Shown here: piece by piece, positions 50,576 to 60,328 of the stretch
How the letters are laid out: each line of letters starts with the position of its first letter
Numbering within the stretch: the stretch's first letter is position 1
Assembly (NCBI GenBank): GCA_030147525.1
Contig: JASBVF010000015.1
Coordinates: forward strand, 62,001-126,000
Direction: 5' to 3'
Length of the DNA stretch: 64,000 bases
Source: Bacteroidota bacterium
GTDB taxonomy: Bacteria > Bacteroidota > Bacteroidia > Chitinophagales > Saprospiraceae
Program-made: the position numbers and the translations under genes
Notes under the pieces: generated by a model
Databases searched by the model: none
What the model saw: the letters and a program-made list of their open reading frames with translations, nothing else
Told to the model about the DNA's origin: nothing

Positions 50576-51814
50576 ATGAAAAACAACCACCTTTTTTTGG
50601 GTTTGCTTCTCCCCCTTTTTGTTGCCTGCGGCAATGCGGGCCTGAAGGAAAGCACCGCCGTGCAGTTCACGGCGAAAAACCCGCTCGACGCTCCCCGCAA
50701 GGATGCCCTCGTCGTGATCGGCGCAGGCGAACTGAAGGAGAAACACCCGTCGCTCGACCTGGCTTCGGTCAAATTCACGGCTGGTGACGCCGTGCCCTTC
50801 CAGGCCAACGACCTCGACGGCGACGGCACGACGGACGAGTTTGCCCTGCTCCTCGACTTCGCAGCGGGAGAGGAAAAAAACATCCGCATCGAGCCACTGG
50901 CTGCCGGGGAGTCGCTGCCGGATTTCAAAAAACGCACGCAGGCCGAAATTTCACACAAAATCAACGGCACGTGGAAAGACCGGGAGTACGAAGGCGGCGA
51001 ATTCAAAAACGTGGACTACCTGCGGGTACCGCCCGAACACACCGACCACTCCTGGTTCATTCGCTACGAAGGTCCCGGCTGGGAGTCCGACCTCGTGGGC
51101 TACCGCTTCTACCTCGACTGGCGCAATGCCACCGATATTTTTGGTAAAAAAACCACGGACATGGTGCTGCAAAACGTCGGCCTCGACGGCTTCGATTCCT
51201 ACCACGAGCCAGCGCCCTGGGGCATGGACGTGCTCAAAGTCGGCAAGTCGCTGGGCATCGGCGCCCTCGGCACCTGGCTGAACGGCAAAGCCCTGCGGGT
51301 CGAAACCACCGACTCGCTCGCCTGCCGCATCGTGCTGAACGGCCCGGTGGAGAGCCTCGTCAGAACGAACTACTTTGGCTGGAAGGCGGGCGACGTCACC
51401 ACCGACGTCACTTCCGAAATGTCCATCCACGGCGGCAGCCGCCTGACCCGCCACGACGTGACGCTGAGCCAGCCAATGCCCAACCTCTGCACCGGCATCG
51501 TGAAAGATGCGAACGGGCGCCTGTTTCAAAACGAAAATGCAGACTGGGGCTACATCGCTACCTGGGGCAAGCAAAGCCTGGCAGGGGATCAACTGGGCAT
51601 GGCCGTGCTGTACCGCAAGGGGGATTTGATCGAAAAAACGGAGGACGAGTTCAGTCACGTGGTGGTACTTTCTCCCATTGAAAACCGGCTGACCTACTAC
51701 TTCCTGGCAGCCTGGGAGCAGGAGCCGGGCGGCATCCAGACCGAGGAGGCTTTCAAAGCTTACCTGGACGGGCTGCTGGTTGAAATGAATTCGCCAGTCA
51801 CGGCCGGGTTGTAA
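50576..51814 (+). CDS. DUF4861 lipoprotein
   Basis: 412 residues with a lipoprotein signal (LLLPLFVACGNAG, lipid Cys near 19). The body matches DUF4861 (ESDLVGYRFYLDWRNATDIFGKKTTDMVLQNVG, DSYHEPAPWGMDVLKVGKSLG). DUF4861 proteins are found next to GH105 and pectin-degrading genes in Bacteroidota, as here; a role in degrading unsaturated pectin fragments is likely but unproven for this protein. Confidence 0.88.
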   Translation: MKNNHLFLGLLLPLFVACGNAGLKESTAVQFTAKNPLDAPRKDALVVIGAGELKEKHPSLDLASVKFTAGDAVPFQANDLDGDGTTDEFALLLDFAAGEEKNIRIEPLAAGESLPDFKKRTQAEISHKINGTWKDREYEGGEFKNVDYLRVPPEHTDHSWFIRYEGPGWESDLVGYRFYLDWRNATDIFGKKTTDMVLQNVGLDGFDSYHEPAPWGMDVLKVGKSLGIGALGTWLNGKALRVETTDSLACRIVLNGPVESLVRTNYFGWKAGDVTTDVTSEMSIHGGSRLTRHDVTLSQPMPNLCTGIVKDANGRLFQNENADWGYIATWGKQSLAGDQLGMAVLYRKGDLIEKTEDEFSHVVVLSPIENRLTYYFLAAWEQEPGGIQTEEAFKAYLDGLLVEMNSPVTAGL

Positions 51815-51879
51815 AATTTTTTGGGGTGAAACCTTGCCGTGGTTGGCGCCCCTTACGCCTATTTCAAAATCAAAAATCA

Positions 51880-53145
51880 ATGAAATTACTTTCAAACCTT
51901 ACAACTTCACTGAAACTCGCCGGTCTGGTGGCCGTCATCGTGGGCTTCAGTCAGTGCCGGGGCGGCGATGATCACCTCACGGCCGGGGAAGTCAAAGCGA
52001 TGACCATCAGCATTTCGGAAGACAAACCCTGGTCGGAGCGCATGGCTCTGTCCGTGATGAAACGGGCGCCGGAAGCCTGGATGAACGACTTCGCCAAGAC
52101 GCCGCAATGGAACTACACCCAGGGCCTCGTGCTGGCTTCCGTGGCCAAAGTCTCGAAATCCAGCGGCAATCCTGCGTATTTTCAGTACGCCAAAGCCTAC
52201 GGAGACACCATGATTCTGGCCGACGGCACGATCCGGGATTACAACATCTCCGATTACAACATCGACCACGTGGCGCCGGGGCCGCTGCTGTTCATTCTGC
52301 ATGAAAAAACCGGGGAGGAGCGTTACCTCACGGCCATCAACACGCTGCGCCGCCAGTTGCAGTGGCAGCCTCAGACCACCGACGGCGGCTATTGGCATAA
52401 ACTCCGCTATCCCTGGCAAATGTGGCTCGACGGGCTGTTCATGGGCGAGCCTTTCCAGGCGGAATTCGCAGTCCGGTTCGAGGAGCCGGAGCTGTTTGAC
52501 CATATTGCGAAGCAGTTCATTTTAGCTGAAAAACACACCAGAGATGCGGAAACGGGCTTGCTCTATCACGGCTGGGACGAAAGCCGGGAGCAGCGCTGGT
52601 CGGACCCGGAAACGGGTTGCTCGCCCCACTTCTGGGGCCGGGCCATCGGCTGGTACTGCATGGGCCTGGTGGATGTGCTGGATTTTTTTCCAAAAAACCA
52701 CCCGAAACGTGCTGAACTGACTGCCATCCTGAACCGCACGCTGGATGCCGTCGTCAAGGTGCAGGACCCTGAGACGGCGACCTGGTGGCAGGTGCTGAAC
52801 CTGCCCGGCAAGGAAGGCAACTACCTGGAATCTACCGCTTCCTGCATGTTTACCTACGCCATGATCAAAGGCGTGAACAATGGTTATCTGGACGAGAAAT
52901 ACCGGGACCTGGCCCGCAAGAGTTACGAAGGCATTTTGAATACTTTCATCAAAGTAGATGAAAGCGGAGAGGTACATCTGACGAAGTGCTGCGCAGTGGC
53001 CGGGCTGGGGGGGAAGCCCTACCGGGACGGTTCCTACGAGTACTACATCGGCGAGCCGGTGAGGGAGGACGACCCGAAAGGCCTCGGGCCTTTCATCATG
53101 GCGAGCCTGGAGTTTGAAAAAAACGGAAAGACGTCAAAAATGTAG
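51880..53145 (+). CDS. GH105/GH88-family unsaturated glucuronyl/rhamnogalacturonyl hydrolase
   Basis: 421 residues from the ATG at 51880, which gives a lipoprotein-like signal (SLKLAGLVAVIVGFSQC). The alpha/alpha-barrel pattern is typical: WNYTQGLVLASVAKVS, DYNIDHVAPGPLLFILHEKTGEERYLTAI, WLDGLFMGEPFQAEFA, HFWGRAIGWYCMGLVDVLDFFP, ESTASCMFTYAMIKGVNNGYLD. It removes the unsaturated uronic acid left by lyases at the ends of pectin oligosaccharides. Confidence 0.92.
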   Translation: MKLLSNLTTSLKLAGLVAVIVGFSQCRGGDDHLTAGEVKAMTISISEDKPWSERMALSVMKRAPEAWMNDFAKTPQWNYTQGLVLASVAKVSKSSGNPAYFQYAKAYGDTMILADGTIRDYNISDYNIDHVAPGPLLFILHEKTGEERYLTAINTLRRQLQWQPQTTDGGYWHKLRYPWQMWLDGLFMGEPFQAEFAVRFEEPELFDHIAKQFILAEKHTRDAETGLLYHGWDESREQRWSDPETGCSPHFWGRAIGWYCMGLVDVLDFFPKNHPKRAELTAILNRTLDAVVKVQDPETATWWQVLNLPGKEGNYLESTASCMFTYAMIKGVNNGYLDEKYRDLARKSYEGILNTFIKVDESGEVHLTKCCAVAGLGGKPYRDGSYEYYIGEPVREDDPKGLGPFIMASLEFEKNGKTSKM

Positions 53146-53352
53146 ATCCGGAGGGTGCAAAATTTCACGAGCACGCAGTTTTTTTAAATGTAAAACACAG
53201 ATTGTCAGCGATTTAGAATTTTGTTTTCAGAAGTTAAAAACTGCTACCCTTTTGTGAAATCTTGCATACCGCCAAAACGGACCCTTCCAAAATACCTTCC
53301 TTTATTTTGCAACATAATTTTTGATTCGTACAATTTGATAAAATCTTTATTC

Positions 53353-56300
53353 ATGAAACTTAAAACTTTTCGAACAATGTTTGCTGCCACGTTAGGCTTT
53401 CTGTTATTGGGAAGCTTTTCGGCCATCGGGCAAAGTACCATTACCGGTACTGTCAGGTCAGGCGACAACGAAACGCTCATCGGCGTTACCATTACGGTAA
53501 AGAATTCCAACCGGGGAACGATCACGGATTACGACGGTACTTACGAGCTACAGGCTTCTCCCCAGGACACCCTGGTGTTTTCCTACACCGGGTATGCGTC
53601 GCAGTTAGTGCCGGTCGGCTCAAAAACGAATATTGACGTAGTCATGGCCGTAGAGGCATCCCTGCTGAACGAGGTAGTGGTAGTCGGCTATGGATCTATC
53701 AAACGCTCCGACCTGACGGGGTCCGTTGCTTCACTGTCGGGTGATAAAATTTCACAAATACCCATCACCAACGCTGCTCAGGCCATCACGGGCCGCCTGC
53801 CGGGCGTCAACGTACTCACGACCGACGGCTCTCCTGATGCGGAGGTGGTCATCCGGGTGCGGGGCGGCGGTTCCATCACGCAGGACAACTCACCGCTTTT
53901 CGTAGTGGATGGTTTCATCGTGAACAGCATCCGTGACATTCCGCCCACCGATATCGAAAGCATCAGCGTGTTGAAAGATGCTTCCGCAACGGCCATCTAC
54001 GGTGCGCAGGCTTCCAACGGGGTGATCGTCATTACGACAAAAAGGCCGGAAGCGGGTAAAATCTCAATTTCATACAATGGTTTTGCACAGTTCAAACAAC
54101 TGCCGCAGGACCGGAAATACGACGTGCTGTCGCCTTACGAATACACCTTGGCGAACTACGAATACGCCAAGCTGCGCTCGGAAGCCGACCTGAGGAATTT
54201 TGAAAAATTCTTCGGTAAGTATGACGACCTGGAACTCTACCAGCAAAAACGGCCGACCGACTGGCAGGACGAACTCTTCGGGCAGCCGACCCTGTCGCAC
54301 TACCACAACGTCAGCATGAGCGGTGGTACCCAGAACACGAAACTGAGCCTGAGTCTGACGAACAACACCGACGAAGGCATCATGATCGGCTCGGGTTTCC
54401 TCCGGAATGCGATCAACTTCAAGCTGCACCAGAATATTTCAAAAAGACTCACTTTCGAAGCGACCACCAGGATCACCAACACGGTGGTGGACGGTGCAGG
54501 TACTTCAGGATCGGCGCAGATCAACATCAAAGACGCCGTGCAGACCCGCCCGGTGAACGGCATCGCCGACGAACTGGAAATCGATCTGAACGCCATCGAT
54601 CCGAACGACGACTACCAGGCATTTTTGAAAAGCCTCGTTGACCCGACCGAACTGGTCAAGCAGGACTGGAGAAAGCGGACGACCAACGACTACATTTTCA
54701 ACGCAGCCCTGAACTGGAATGTCATCGACAACCTTGACCTGAAAACGACGGTTACCACTTCCAAAACTTTTGAAGAAAACCTTCGCTTCTACGGGCCGCT
54801 CACCAGCGAGTCGTTCAACAACGGTGGCAGTTTGCCACTGGGGCAAAAAGACAGCCGGGAATACAACTCCCTGCGCTGGTTGAATACCATTTCCTACAAA
54901 GTGACTTCGCTGCGCAACCAGGACCTGGATTTCCTGCTGGGCCACGAGATTTATTCCAACGGCGGCGACCGAACCTTTATCCGGGCGGAAGATTTTCGTT
55001 TGTCCATCACACCTGAAGAGTTGTTTGCCAACATGACTTTCGGTCGTACTGACCGTCTCGAAACGGAAGAATTTACCAACTCGAACCGCCTCTCCTTCTT
55101 CGGACGGGTGAACTATCAACTGAGCAACCGTTACCTTTTCACCGCTACCATGCGTTCGGATGCTTCGAGCAAATTTGCGAAGGACAACCGGGTGGGCTAC
55201 TTCCCTGCCGTGGCTTTCGGATGGAAACTGTCTGAGGAGGCATTCATGAGCGATGTTGACTTTGTCAATGAATTGAAACTGCGGGTGAGCTACGGTGCGA
55301 CCGGTAACGACCGCATCGACCCGACGGCCACGCAGTTCCTGTTTGTGGGTTCCACCAACCGTGGCCCCGGCTTCGGCAACGTGGACAACCCGTACTACAC
55401 GCCTTCCGGTAATACGCTTTACAATCCCGGCATCAAGTGGGAAACCACAATCAACCGCAACGCAGGACTTGATTTCTCCCTGTTCGACAGCAAGATTTTC
55501 GGTAGCCTGGATTTTTATAAAAACACGACCAAAGATCTGCTGCTGCGCTCCGCCATTCCTTCCAACACGGGTTTCAGCACGCAGTGGAACAACATCGGAA
55601 CCACTTCCAACCAGGGTGTGGAACTGGGCCTGACGACTTACCTCGTCAACAAGCCGGGTTTTACCCTGACCGGTAATTTCAACATCGGCGTGAACAGGGC
55701 TAAAGTGGAAGAACTGGACGGGACCAACGAGCGCTTCTTCCAGTCGAACTGGGCCAGTACCGATCTGAAAGATCAGAACGATTTCTATCTGCAGGTGGGC
55801 GGTACACTCGGCGATATCTACGGCTACGTGACGGACGGGTACTACTCGACCGACGATTTCACGGGCTACGATCCCGTGACCAATTCCTACACGTTGAAAG
55901 ACGGTGTGCCGAATGCCGGCGCTACGGTGGGCAATCCTAACCTCCGTCCGGGCTTTTTGAAACTGAAAGACCTCAACGGCGACGGCGTCATCAACAGCGA
56001 CGACCGTCAGGTGATCGGGAATACCTTGCCGAAGCACCAGGGCGGGTTCGGTTTCGATGCACGTTACAAAGGTTTCGACGCTTCCATTTTCTTCAACTGG
56101 TCTTACGGCAACGACGTGTACAACACCGGAAAGATCCAGTACAACCAGTTCCGCCGGGTGAATTATGGCAACATGCTGACCACGATGAGCTCCGACAACC
56201 GTTTCACCTACATCGACATCGACGGCACCTACACCGGCACCCCTGGTGAAATCGTGACCGACCTGGGCCAACTGGCCGAGATGAACGAAGGCAAAAACAT

Positions 56301-56616
56301 CTGGTCGCACAACAGCTATGGCGTTGCGCAGGCGGTCATTCACTCCTGGGCAGTGGAAGACGGTTCCTTCCTGCGCCTGAACAACCTGAGCATCGGTTAC
56401 ACGCTGCCGGCAAGACTGCTTTCAAACGTGGGTGTTTCAAACCTCAGGCTCTACGTCACCGGCAACAACCTGCACATCTGGACGAAATACACCGGCTACG
56501 ATCCTGAAGTGAGCACGACGAGAAGCTCGGCTTACACGGCACTGACGCCGGGCGTGGACTATTCCTCCTTCCCGAGGAGCCGGTCTTACACCTTCGGGCT
56601 GAACGTAAACTTTTAA
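53353..56616 (+). CDS. SusC/RagA-family TonB-linked outer-membrane receptor
   Basis: 1087 residues from the ATG at 53353; the longer open frame upstream lacks a signal sequence. Signal peptide MKLKTFRTMFAATLGFLLLGSFSAIGQ. Residues about 28-110 are the carboxypeptidase-like domain (ITGTVRSGDNETLIGVTITVKN), about 115-235 the plug (VVVGYGSIKRSDLTGSVASL, ISVLKDASATAIYGAQASNGVIVITTKR), the rest the 22-strand barrel. It imports oligosaccharides with its SusD partner, powered by TonB. The 27-base gap to susD shows co-transcription. Confidence 0.97.
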   Translation: MKLKTFRTMFAATLGFLLLGSFSAIGQSTITGTVRSGDNETLIGVTITVKNSNRGTITDYDGTYELQASPQDTLVFSYTGYASQLVPVGSKTNIDVVMAVEASLLNEVVVVGYGSIKRSDLTGSVASLSGDKISQIPITNAAQAITGRLPGVNVLTTDGSPDAEVVIRVRGGGSITQDNSPLFVVDGFIVNSIRDIPPTDIESISVLKDASATAIYGAQASNGVIVITTKRPEAGKISISYNGFAQFKQLPQDRKYDVLSPYEYTLANYEYAKLRSEADLRNFEKFFGKYDDLELYQQKRPTDWQDELFGQPTLSHYHNVSMSGGTQNTKLSLSLTNNTDEGIMIGSGFLRNAINFKLHQNISKRLTFEATTRITNTVVDGAGTSGSAQINIKDAVQTRPVNGIADELEIDLNAIDPNDDYQAFLKSLVDPTELVKQDWRKRTTNDYIFNAALNWNVIDNLDLKTTVTTSKTFEENLRFYGPLTSESFNNGGSLPLGQKDSREYNSLRWLNTISYKVTSLRNQDLDFLLGHEIYSNGGDRTFIRAEDFRLSITPEELFANMTFGRTDRLETEEFTNSNRLSFFGRVNYQLSNRYLFTATMRSDASSKFAKDNRVGYFPAVAFGWKLSEEAFMSDVDFVNELKLRVSYGATGNDRIDPTATQFLFVGSTNRGPGFGNVDNPYYTPSGNTLYNPGIKWETTINRNAGLDFSLFDSKIFGSLDFYKNTTKDLLLRSAIPSNTGFSTQWNNIGTTSNQGVELGLTTYLVNKPGFTLTGNFNIGVNRAKVEELDGTNERFFQSNWASTDLKDQNDFYLQVGGTLGDIYGYVTDGYYSTDDFTGYDPVTNSYTLKDGVPNAGATVGNPNLRPGFLKLKDLNGDGVINSDDRQVIGNTLPKHQGGFGFDARYKGFDASIFFNWSYGNDVYNTGKIQYNQFRRVNYGNMLTTMSSDNRFTYIDIDGTYTGTPGEIVTDLGQLAEMNEGKNIWSHNSYGVAQAVIHSWAVEDGSFLRLNNLSIGYTLPARLLSNVGVSNLRLYVTGNNLHIWTKYTGYDPEVSTTRSSAYTALTPGVDYSSFPRSRSYTFGLNVNF

Positions 56617-56643
56617 TTTGAACCATTTAAAACTTTGAATAAA

Positions 56644-58464
56644 ATGAAATTCAGAAATTATATCATAGCACTTGCGGCCCTGCTGCTGACTTCGTGCAGC
56701 GACTTTCTGGAGCCGGATTCGATTTCGACTTTCGATACCAACTATGTTTTTTCCAATGTGGACGATGCCCGCCGGGGTGTGAATGCGATTTACGTGCAGT
56801 TCGGCGTGGACGGCTTCCGGTCGAGGCTTTCCAACAACATGACCGGCAACACCGACATCGAGCGCCAAAGCGGCTGGACCAGCTCCGGCGACCGCTACCA
56901 GATCTGGGATCTGAACGCACTGTCCAGCAACGGCGATCTGCGCCAGTTCTGGAACGCTGCCTACACTGCCATCCGTGACGCCAACATCGCCATCGACGGC
57001 ATCGAAACCAGCGGCGCCCTCGACTCAGAGGACGTATTGACCTCCAGGACGATGTACCACCTGCTGGGCGAAGCTTACACCCTGCGTGCCTACTGGTACA
57101 GCATGCTGACTTATTACTTCGGCGACGTGCCGAACGTGCGGGAAGCGCCCAAGGCCGGCAACGATTTCTTTTTACCGAGGGAAGACCGCAACGTCATCCT
57201 CTCGCAGGTCATCCAGGACATGATCAACATCGAGGAAAAAATGATGTGGGCGGACGAACTTCCCTACGGCATCGAACAGGTGAACCGGGAATACACCCTC
57301 GCCCTCATCGCAAGGATCGCTCTCCAGCGTGGCGGCTATTTCCTGACGCCCGAACTGAACATGGAGCGCTCCGGTGACTACCTTGATTACTACCAGATTG
57401 CAAAAGATTACACCGGCAGACTGATGGCGCTGAAAGACCGTCCGCTGCCGAAGGATTTCCGCCAGGTGTTTTTGAACAATGCCAAATTCATCACGCCGGT
57501 CAATGACGACATCCTTTTCGAAGTACCGTTTGCCATCGGCAACGGTGACGTGGGTTGGAATATCGGTGTCACTGTGCAGGGCGGCGCTACGGCGGCCCAC
57601 GACTACGGTTCCGGCAACAACTACATGGCCATTCCGCCGTCATACTACTATTCTTTCGATACGACCGACCTGCGCCGGGACGTGACCTGCGCTTACTACC
57701 GGGTGAATACCGATTTTGTGGAAGAATTCGTCAATGGAGGCATTTCCAATATTTCACAAGGCAAATGGAGCCGCTACTACCTCGACAAAGGTCCGGGCGC
57801 TTCCTCTGCCAAAGGTACCGGCATCAACTGGCCGATGCTGCGCTACGCCGACGTGCTGCTGATGCACGCTGAAGCCGAGAACGAACTTAACGGCCCCACT
57901 GCCGCTGCGCAGGAAGCTTTCAAGCGGGTGCGCCGCCGGGCTTTTGCTGAAAAAGACTGGGATGCGAAAGTGGATGCTTACGTGGCCAGTATTTCCGCCA
58001 GCAAAGCATCGTTTTTCGATGCCATCGTGGACGAGCGGGCATGGGAGTTTGGCGGTGAAATGATCCGCAAGTACGAGCTGATCCGCTGGGGAATTTATTC
58101 TCAAAAAGTAGCTGAAACCGTGCAGACGCTCAAGGATATGGCCGACTCCGCTTTCAATGGAAGCGGCCCGTATTCCGACCTGCCCGATTACATCTACTGG
58201 AAACTCGACGCCAGCGGCCACTTCACCGTGCTGAACCCGAACCGCAAAGTCCCTGCTGCGCCGGATGACACCTGGAACCGGGAATCCTGGCTGCTCGACC
58301 TCCACAGCGACGCCACCACCTACCGGGAGTGGATCACCAAGGACTGGCGGAACTACATCGACCAGGGTCCGAAGCCCGGCGTGGTTCGCTACATCTTCCC
58401 GATCCCGGAAGAAGCCATCACCAACAGCCAGGGCGTGCTGAAAAATGACGGCTACGGGTTTTGA
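56644..58464 (+). CDS. SusD/RagB-family glycan-binding lipoprotein
   Basis: 606 residues from the ATG at 56644. The lipoprotein signal is clear (ALAALLLTSCSDFLEPDS, lipid Cys near 18). It has TPR-like helices (LLGEAYTLRAYWYSMLTYYFGDVPNV) and the C-terminal RagB pattern (FDAIVDERAWEFGGEMIRKYELIRWGI, then YIFPIPEEAITNSQGVLKNDGYGF). It caps the SusC barrel on the cell surface and binds glycans, here most likely pectin fragments. Confidence 0.97.
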   Translation: MKFRNYIIALAALLLTSCSDFLEPDSISTFDTNYVFSNVDDARRGVNAIYVQFGVDGFRSRLSNNMTGNTDIERQSGWTSSGDRYQIWDLNALSSNGDLRQFWNAAYTAIRDANIAIDGIETSGALDSEDVLTSRTMYHLLGEAYTLRAYWYSMLTYYFGDVPNVREAPKAGNDFFLPREDRNVILSQVIQDMINIEEKMMWADELPYGIEQVNREYTLALIARIALQRGGYFLTPELNMERSGDYLDYYQIAKDYTGRLMALKDRPLPKDFRQVFLNNAKFITPVNDDILFEVPFAIGNGDVGWNIGVTVQGGATAAHDYGSGNNYMAIPPSYYYSFDTTDLRRDVTCAYYRVNTDFVEEFVNGGISNISQGKWSRYYLDKGPGASSAKGTGINWPMLRYADVLLMHAEAENELNGPTAAAQEAFKRVRRRAFAEKDWDAKVDAYVASISASKASFFDAIVDERAWEFGGEMIRKYELIRWGIYSQKVAETVQTLKDMADSAFNGSGPYSDLPDYIYWKLDASGHFTVLNPNRKVPAAPDDTWNRESWLLDLHSDATTYREWITKDWRNYIDQGPKPGVVRYIFPIPEEAITNSQGVLKNDGYGF

Positions 58465-58476
58465 TTTGGCAACTTA

Positions 58477-58509
58477 AGGTTTACTAAACTTTGAAAGTTT
58501 AGTAAACCT
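58477..58509. repeat. 33-bp perfect palindrome between susD and the next lipoprotein gene
   Basis: Two perfect 16-bp arms (AGGTTTACTAAACTTT and its complement) around one central base, 12 bases past the SusD stop. No T run follows, so it is an RNA structure or a binding site more than a classic terminator; genes on both sides read in the same direction. Confidence 0.9.
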
Positions 58510-58553
58510 GAAAGCCAACGACCAATTGAATAAATTTTAAACTATTTCAAACA

Positions 58554-60230
58554 ATGAAAAAGATAAATCTAAATATAAACCTTGCCTTTTTACTCCTCGC
58601 TGGCGGGTTGTTCATATTTGCTGCGTCTTGCAAAAAGGATGACGATATTTATGAAAAAACCCGGCTCTTCCGGCCCGTTTTAAACGAGCAACTGACGGCG
58701 GAGCTCAACACCATCATCGTAAACATGGGCAAGATCAAGGAAGCCGTGTCCTACACGCTGGAAGTCAGCCGGGATACCTTCCTGACCGTTGAATACGTCA
58801 TCGAATCCGACACGAATTACGTCGTCATCGGCCCGGATGTACTCAACGGCGAAGAGCTGCTTTGGAACACCAACTACCAGGTCAGGGCTACGGCTCACTC
58901 TGCCGATCCAACGTACGACAGCAAGGTTTCCGACCTCGGCAACGTGCGCACCGAGCGCTTCCCTTCCATCCTGGAAATCCCCGGCGATGGCGATGTGATT
59001 GATGTGGCAGCTCGGGTGTCGTGGGAAGTGTTGGGAGCTCCGGTCACCAAGATCAGGACTTTTGCTCCCAGCGACCTGAAGCTGGAAAATCCGCTGGCCG
59101 AATTTGATGTGGATGCTGCCGCACAGGCCAACGGTGAATTCATCGTGACCGGCCTGGAACCGCTGACCACTTACCAGATTGCCATCTACAGTGGCGCCGA
59201 CGGTGAAATTCTGCGGGGCTGGGAGAATTACACAACCCTCGACTACAACGTGGATCCCAGCGACCCCAACGTCGTGGACCTGAGCGATTCGGAAGACCCC
59301 GATGCAGTGGCCAACGCCATTACTGCGGCCACGGACGGCCAGATCATTCTTTTGAAAAAAGGCGTGCTCTACAACCTGCCTTCCGATCCGCTCGATAAGT
59401 CTATCACCATCACTTCGGCGTATGGTTTTGGCGAGCAAAAAGCCATCCTTTTCACCACCGGAAACTGGAACATCGCCGACGGCGCATCCATCGACCACAT
59501 CCGTTTCATCGATGTGGAACTCCGGGGCGAGGACATCGGCGGAGATTACGTTTTCAATCCGAACAACTCGACCTTGACGAGCGTCAACGAGCTGACCTTC
59601 GAAAACTGTGTCATCAACAACTTTCGGGGTATCATCCGCATTCGCTCGCAGGTGTTCCTGACCAATTACACCATCAACAATTGCATCGTTCACCACATCG
59701 GTGGCTACGGTATCATCACGGCCGATACCGACGGCGCAGGCAATGCGGCTTTCGATAATGTGAATTTAACCAACAGCACATTTACCAAAATCCATGTGAT
59801 GTTCCAGAGCCGGCAGAACGCACAGTCCCTGTTGATCGACAACTGCACCTTCAGTGAATTCGCTGATCCTGACGGTATAGTGTTCCGTTGGAGAGGCGAG
59901 GCTGGGGTGTTGAGTAATGTCATCAATGGCATCACCATTACCAATTCCATTTTCGGCCATGCCTGGGATGAAGGCATGACAGGCAACCTTGCGGTGAAAG
60001 GCATTCACAGTGGTCTCGAATCAACCCTGTTTAATGTGGTAAATACTTATGCCACCTCTGATTTTGCTTTTACGCCCGGCTCTGAGATCCCCGGCTTCCC
60101 AGCCCTGAACTACGGCGGTACGGCTGCCAGCCTCTGGGTGGATCCTTACGACACGATGGATTTTCATTTCAAAGACAATGGATTCAGTGGTAAAAATGAC
60201 TCCGGCGACCCTCGCTGGCGTCCTTTCTAA
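58554..60230 (+). CDS. DUF4957/DUF5123-type beta-helix lipoprotein
   Basis: 558 residues with a lipoprotein signal (FLLLAGGLFIFAASC, lipid Cys near 26). Residues about 40-230 are two fibronectin-type or similar beta domains. Residues about 245-540 are a right-handed beta-helix (KGVLYNLPSDPLDKSITITSAYGFGEQKAILFTTG, VNELTFENCVINNFRGIIRIRSQ, DNVNLTNSTFTKIHVMFQSRQNAQSLLIDNCTF), the DUF4957/DUF5123 pattern. In Bacteroidota such proteins follow susCD in pectin loci and are probable surface glycan-binding proteins. The terminator at 60250 closes the operon. Confidence 0.82.
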   Translation: MKKINLNINLAFLLLAGGLFIFAASCKKDDDIYEKTRLFRPVLNEQLTAELNTIIVNMGKIKEAVSYTLEVSRDTFLTVEYVIESDTNYVVIGPDVLNGEELLWNTNYQVRATAHSADPTYDSKVSDLGNVRTERFPSILEIPGDGDVIDVAARVSWEVLGAPVTKIRTFAPSDLKLENPLAEFDVDAAAQANGEFIVTGLEPLTTYQIAIYSGADGEILRGWENYTTLDYNVDPSDPNVVDLSDSEDPDAVANAITAATDGQIILLKKGVLYNLPSDPLDKSITITSAYGFGEQKAILFTTGNWNIADGASIDHIRFIDVELRGEDIGGDYVFNPNNSTLTSVNELTFENCVINNFRGIIRIRSQVFLTNYTINNCIVHHIGGYGIITADTDGAGNAAFDNVNLTNSTFTKIHVMFQSRQNAQSLLIDNCTFSEFADPDGIVFRWRGEAGVLSNVINGITITNSIFGHAWDEGMTGNLAVKGIHSGLESTLFNVVNTYATSDFAFTPGSEIPGFPALNYGGTAASLWVDPYDTMDFHFKDNGFSGKNDSGDPRWRPF

Positions 60231-60249
60231 ACGTTTTTTCATGTTTAAA

Positions 60250-60286
60250 AAAAGGCATGGTCCGTCTCCGGCCATGCCTTTTCCTT
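60250..60286 (+). terminator. Terminator of the SusCD operon
   Basis: Perfect 11-bp stem AAAAGGCATGG / CCATGCCTTTT with an 11-nt loop, followed by CCTTTTTA, 20 bases past the stop of the beta-helix lipoprotein gene. Confidence 0.9.
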
Positions 60287-60328
60287 TTTACCAATTCTCT
60301 TTTTTTAAAACAACAAAAAACACGTGTA

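Noticed and set aside
53146-53352. Consensus promoter for the SusCD operon
   Set aside because: A TATTTTGC-like word is present near 53312 but it is one base short of TAnnTTTG and no -33 element lies at the right distance; not strong enough to list.
54505-56343. 612-codon open frame on the minus strand
   Set aside because: Antisense of the SusC gene, rich in Val, His and Arg as typical for shadows of GC-rich genes.
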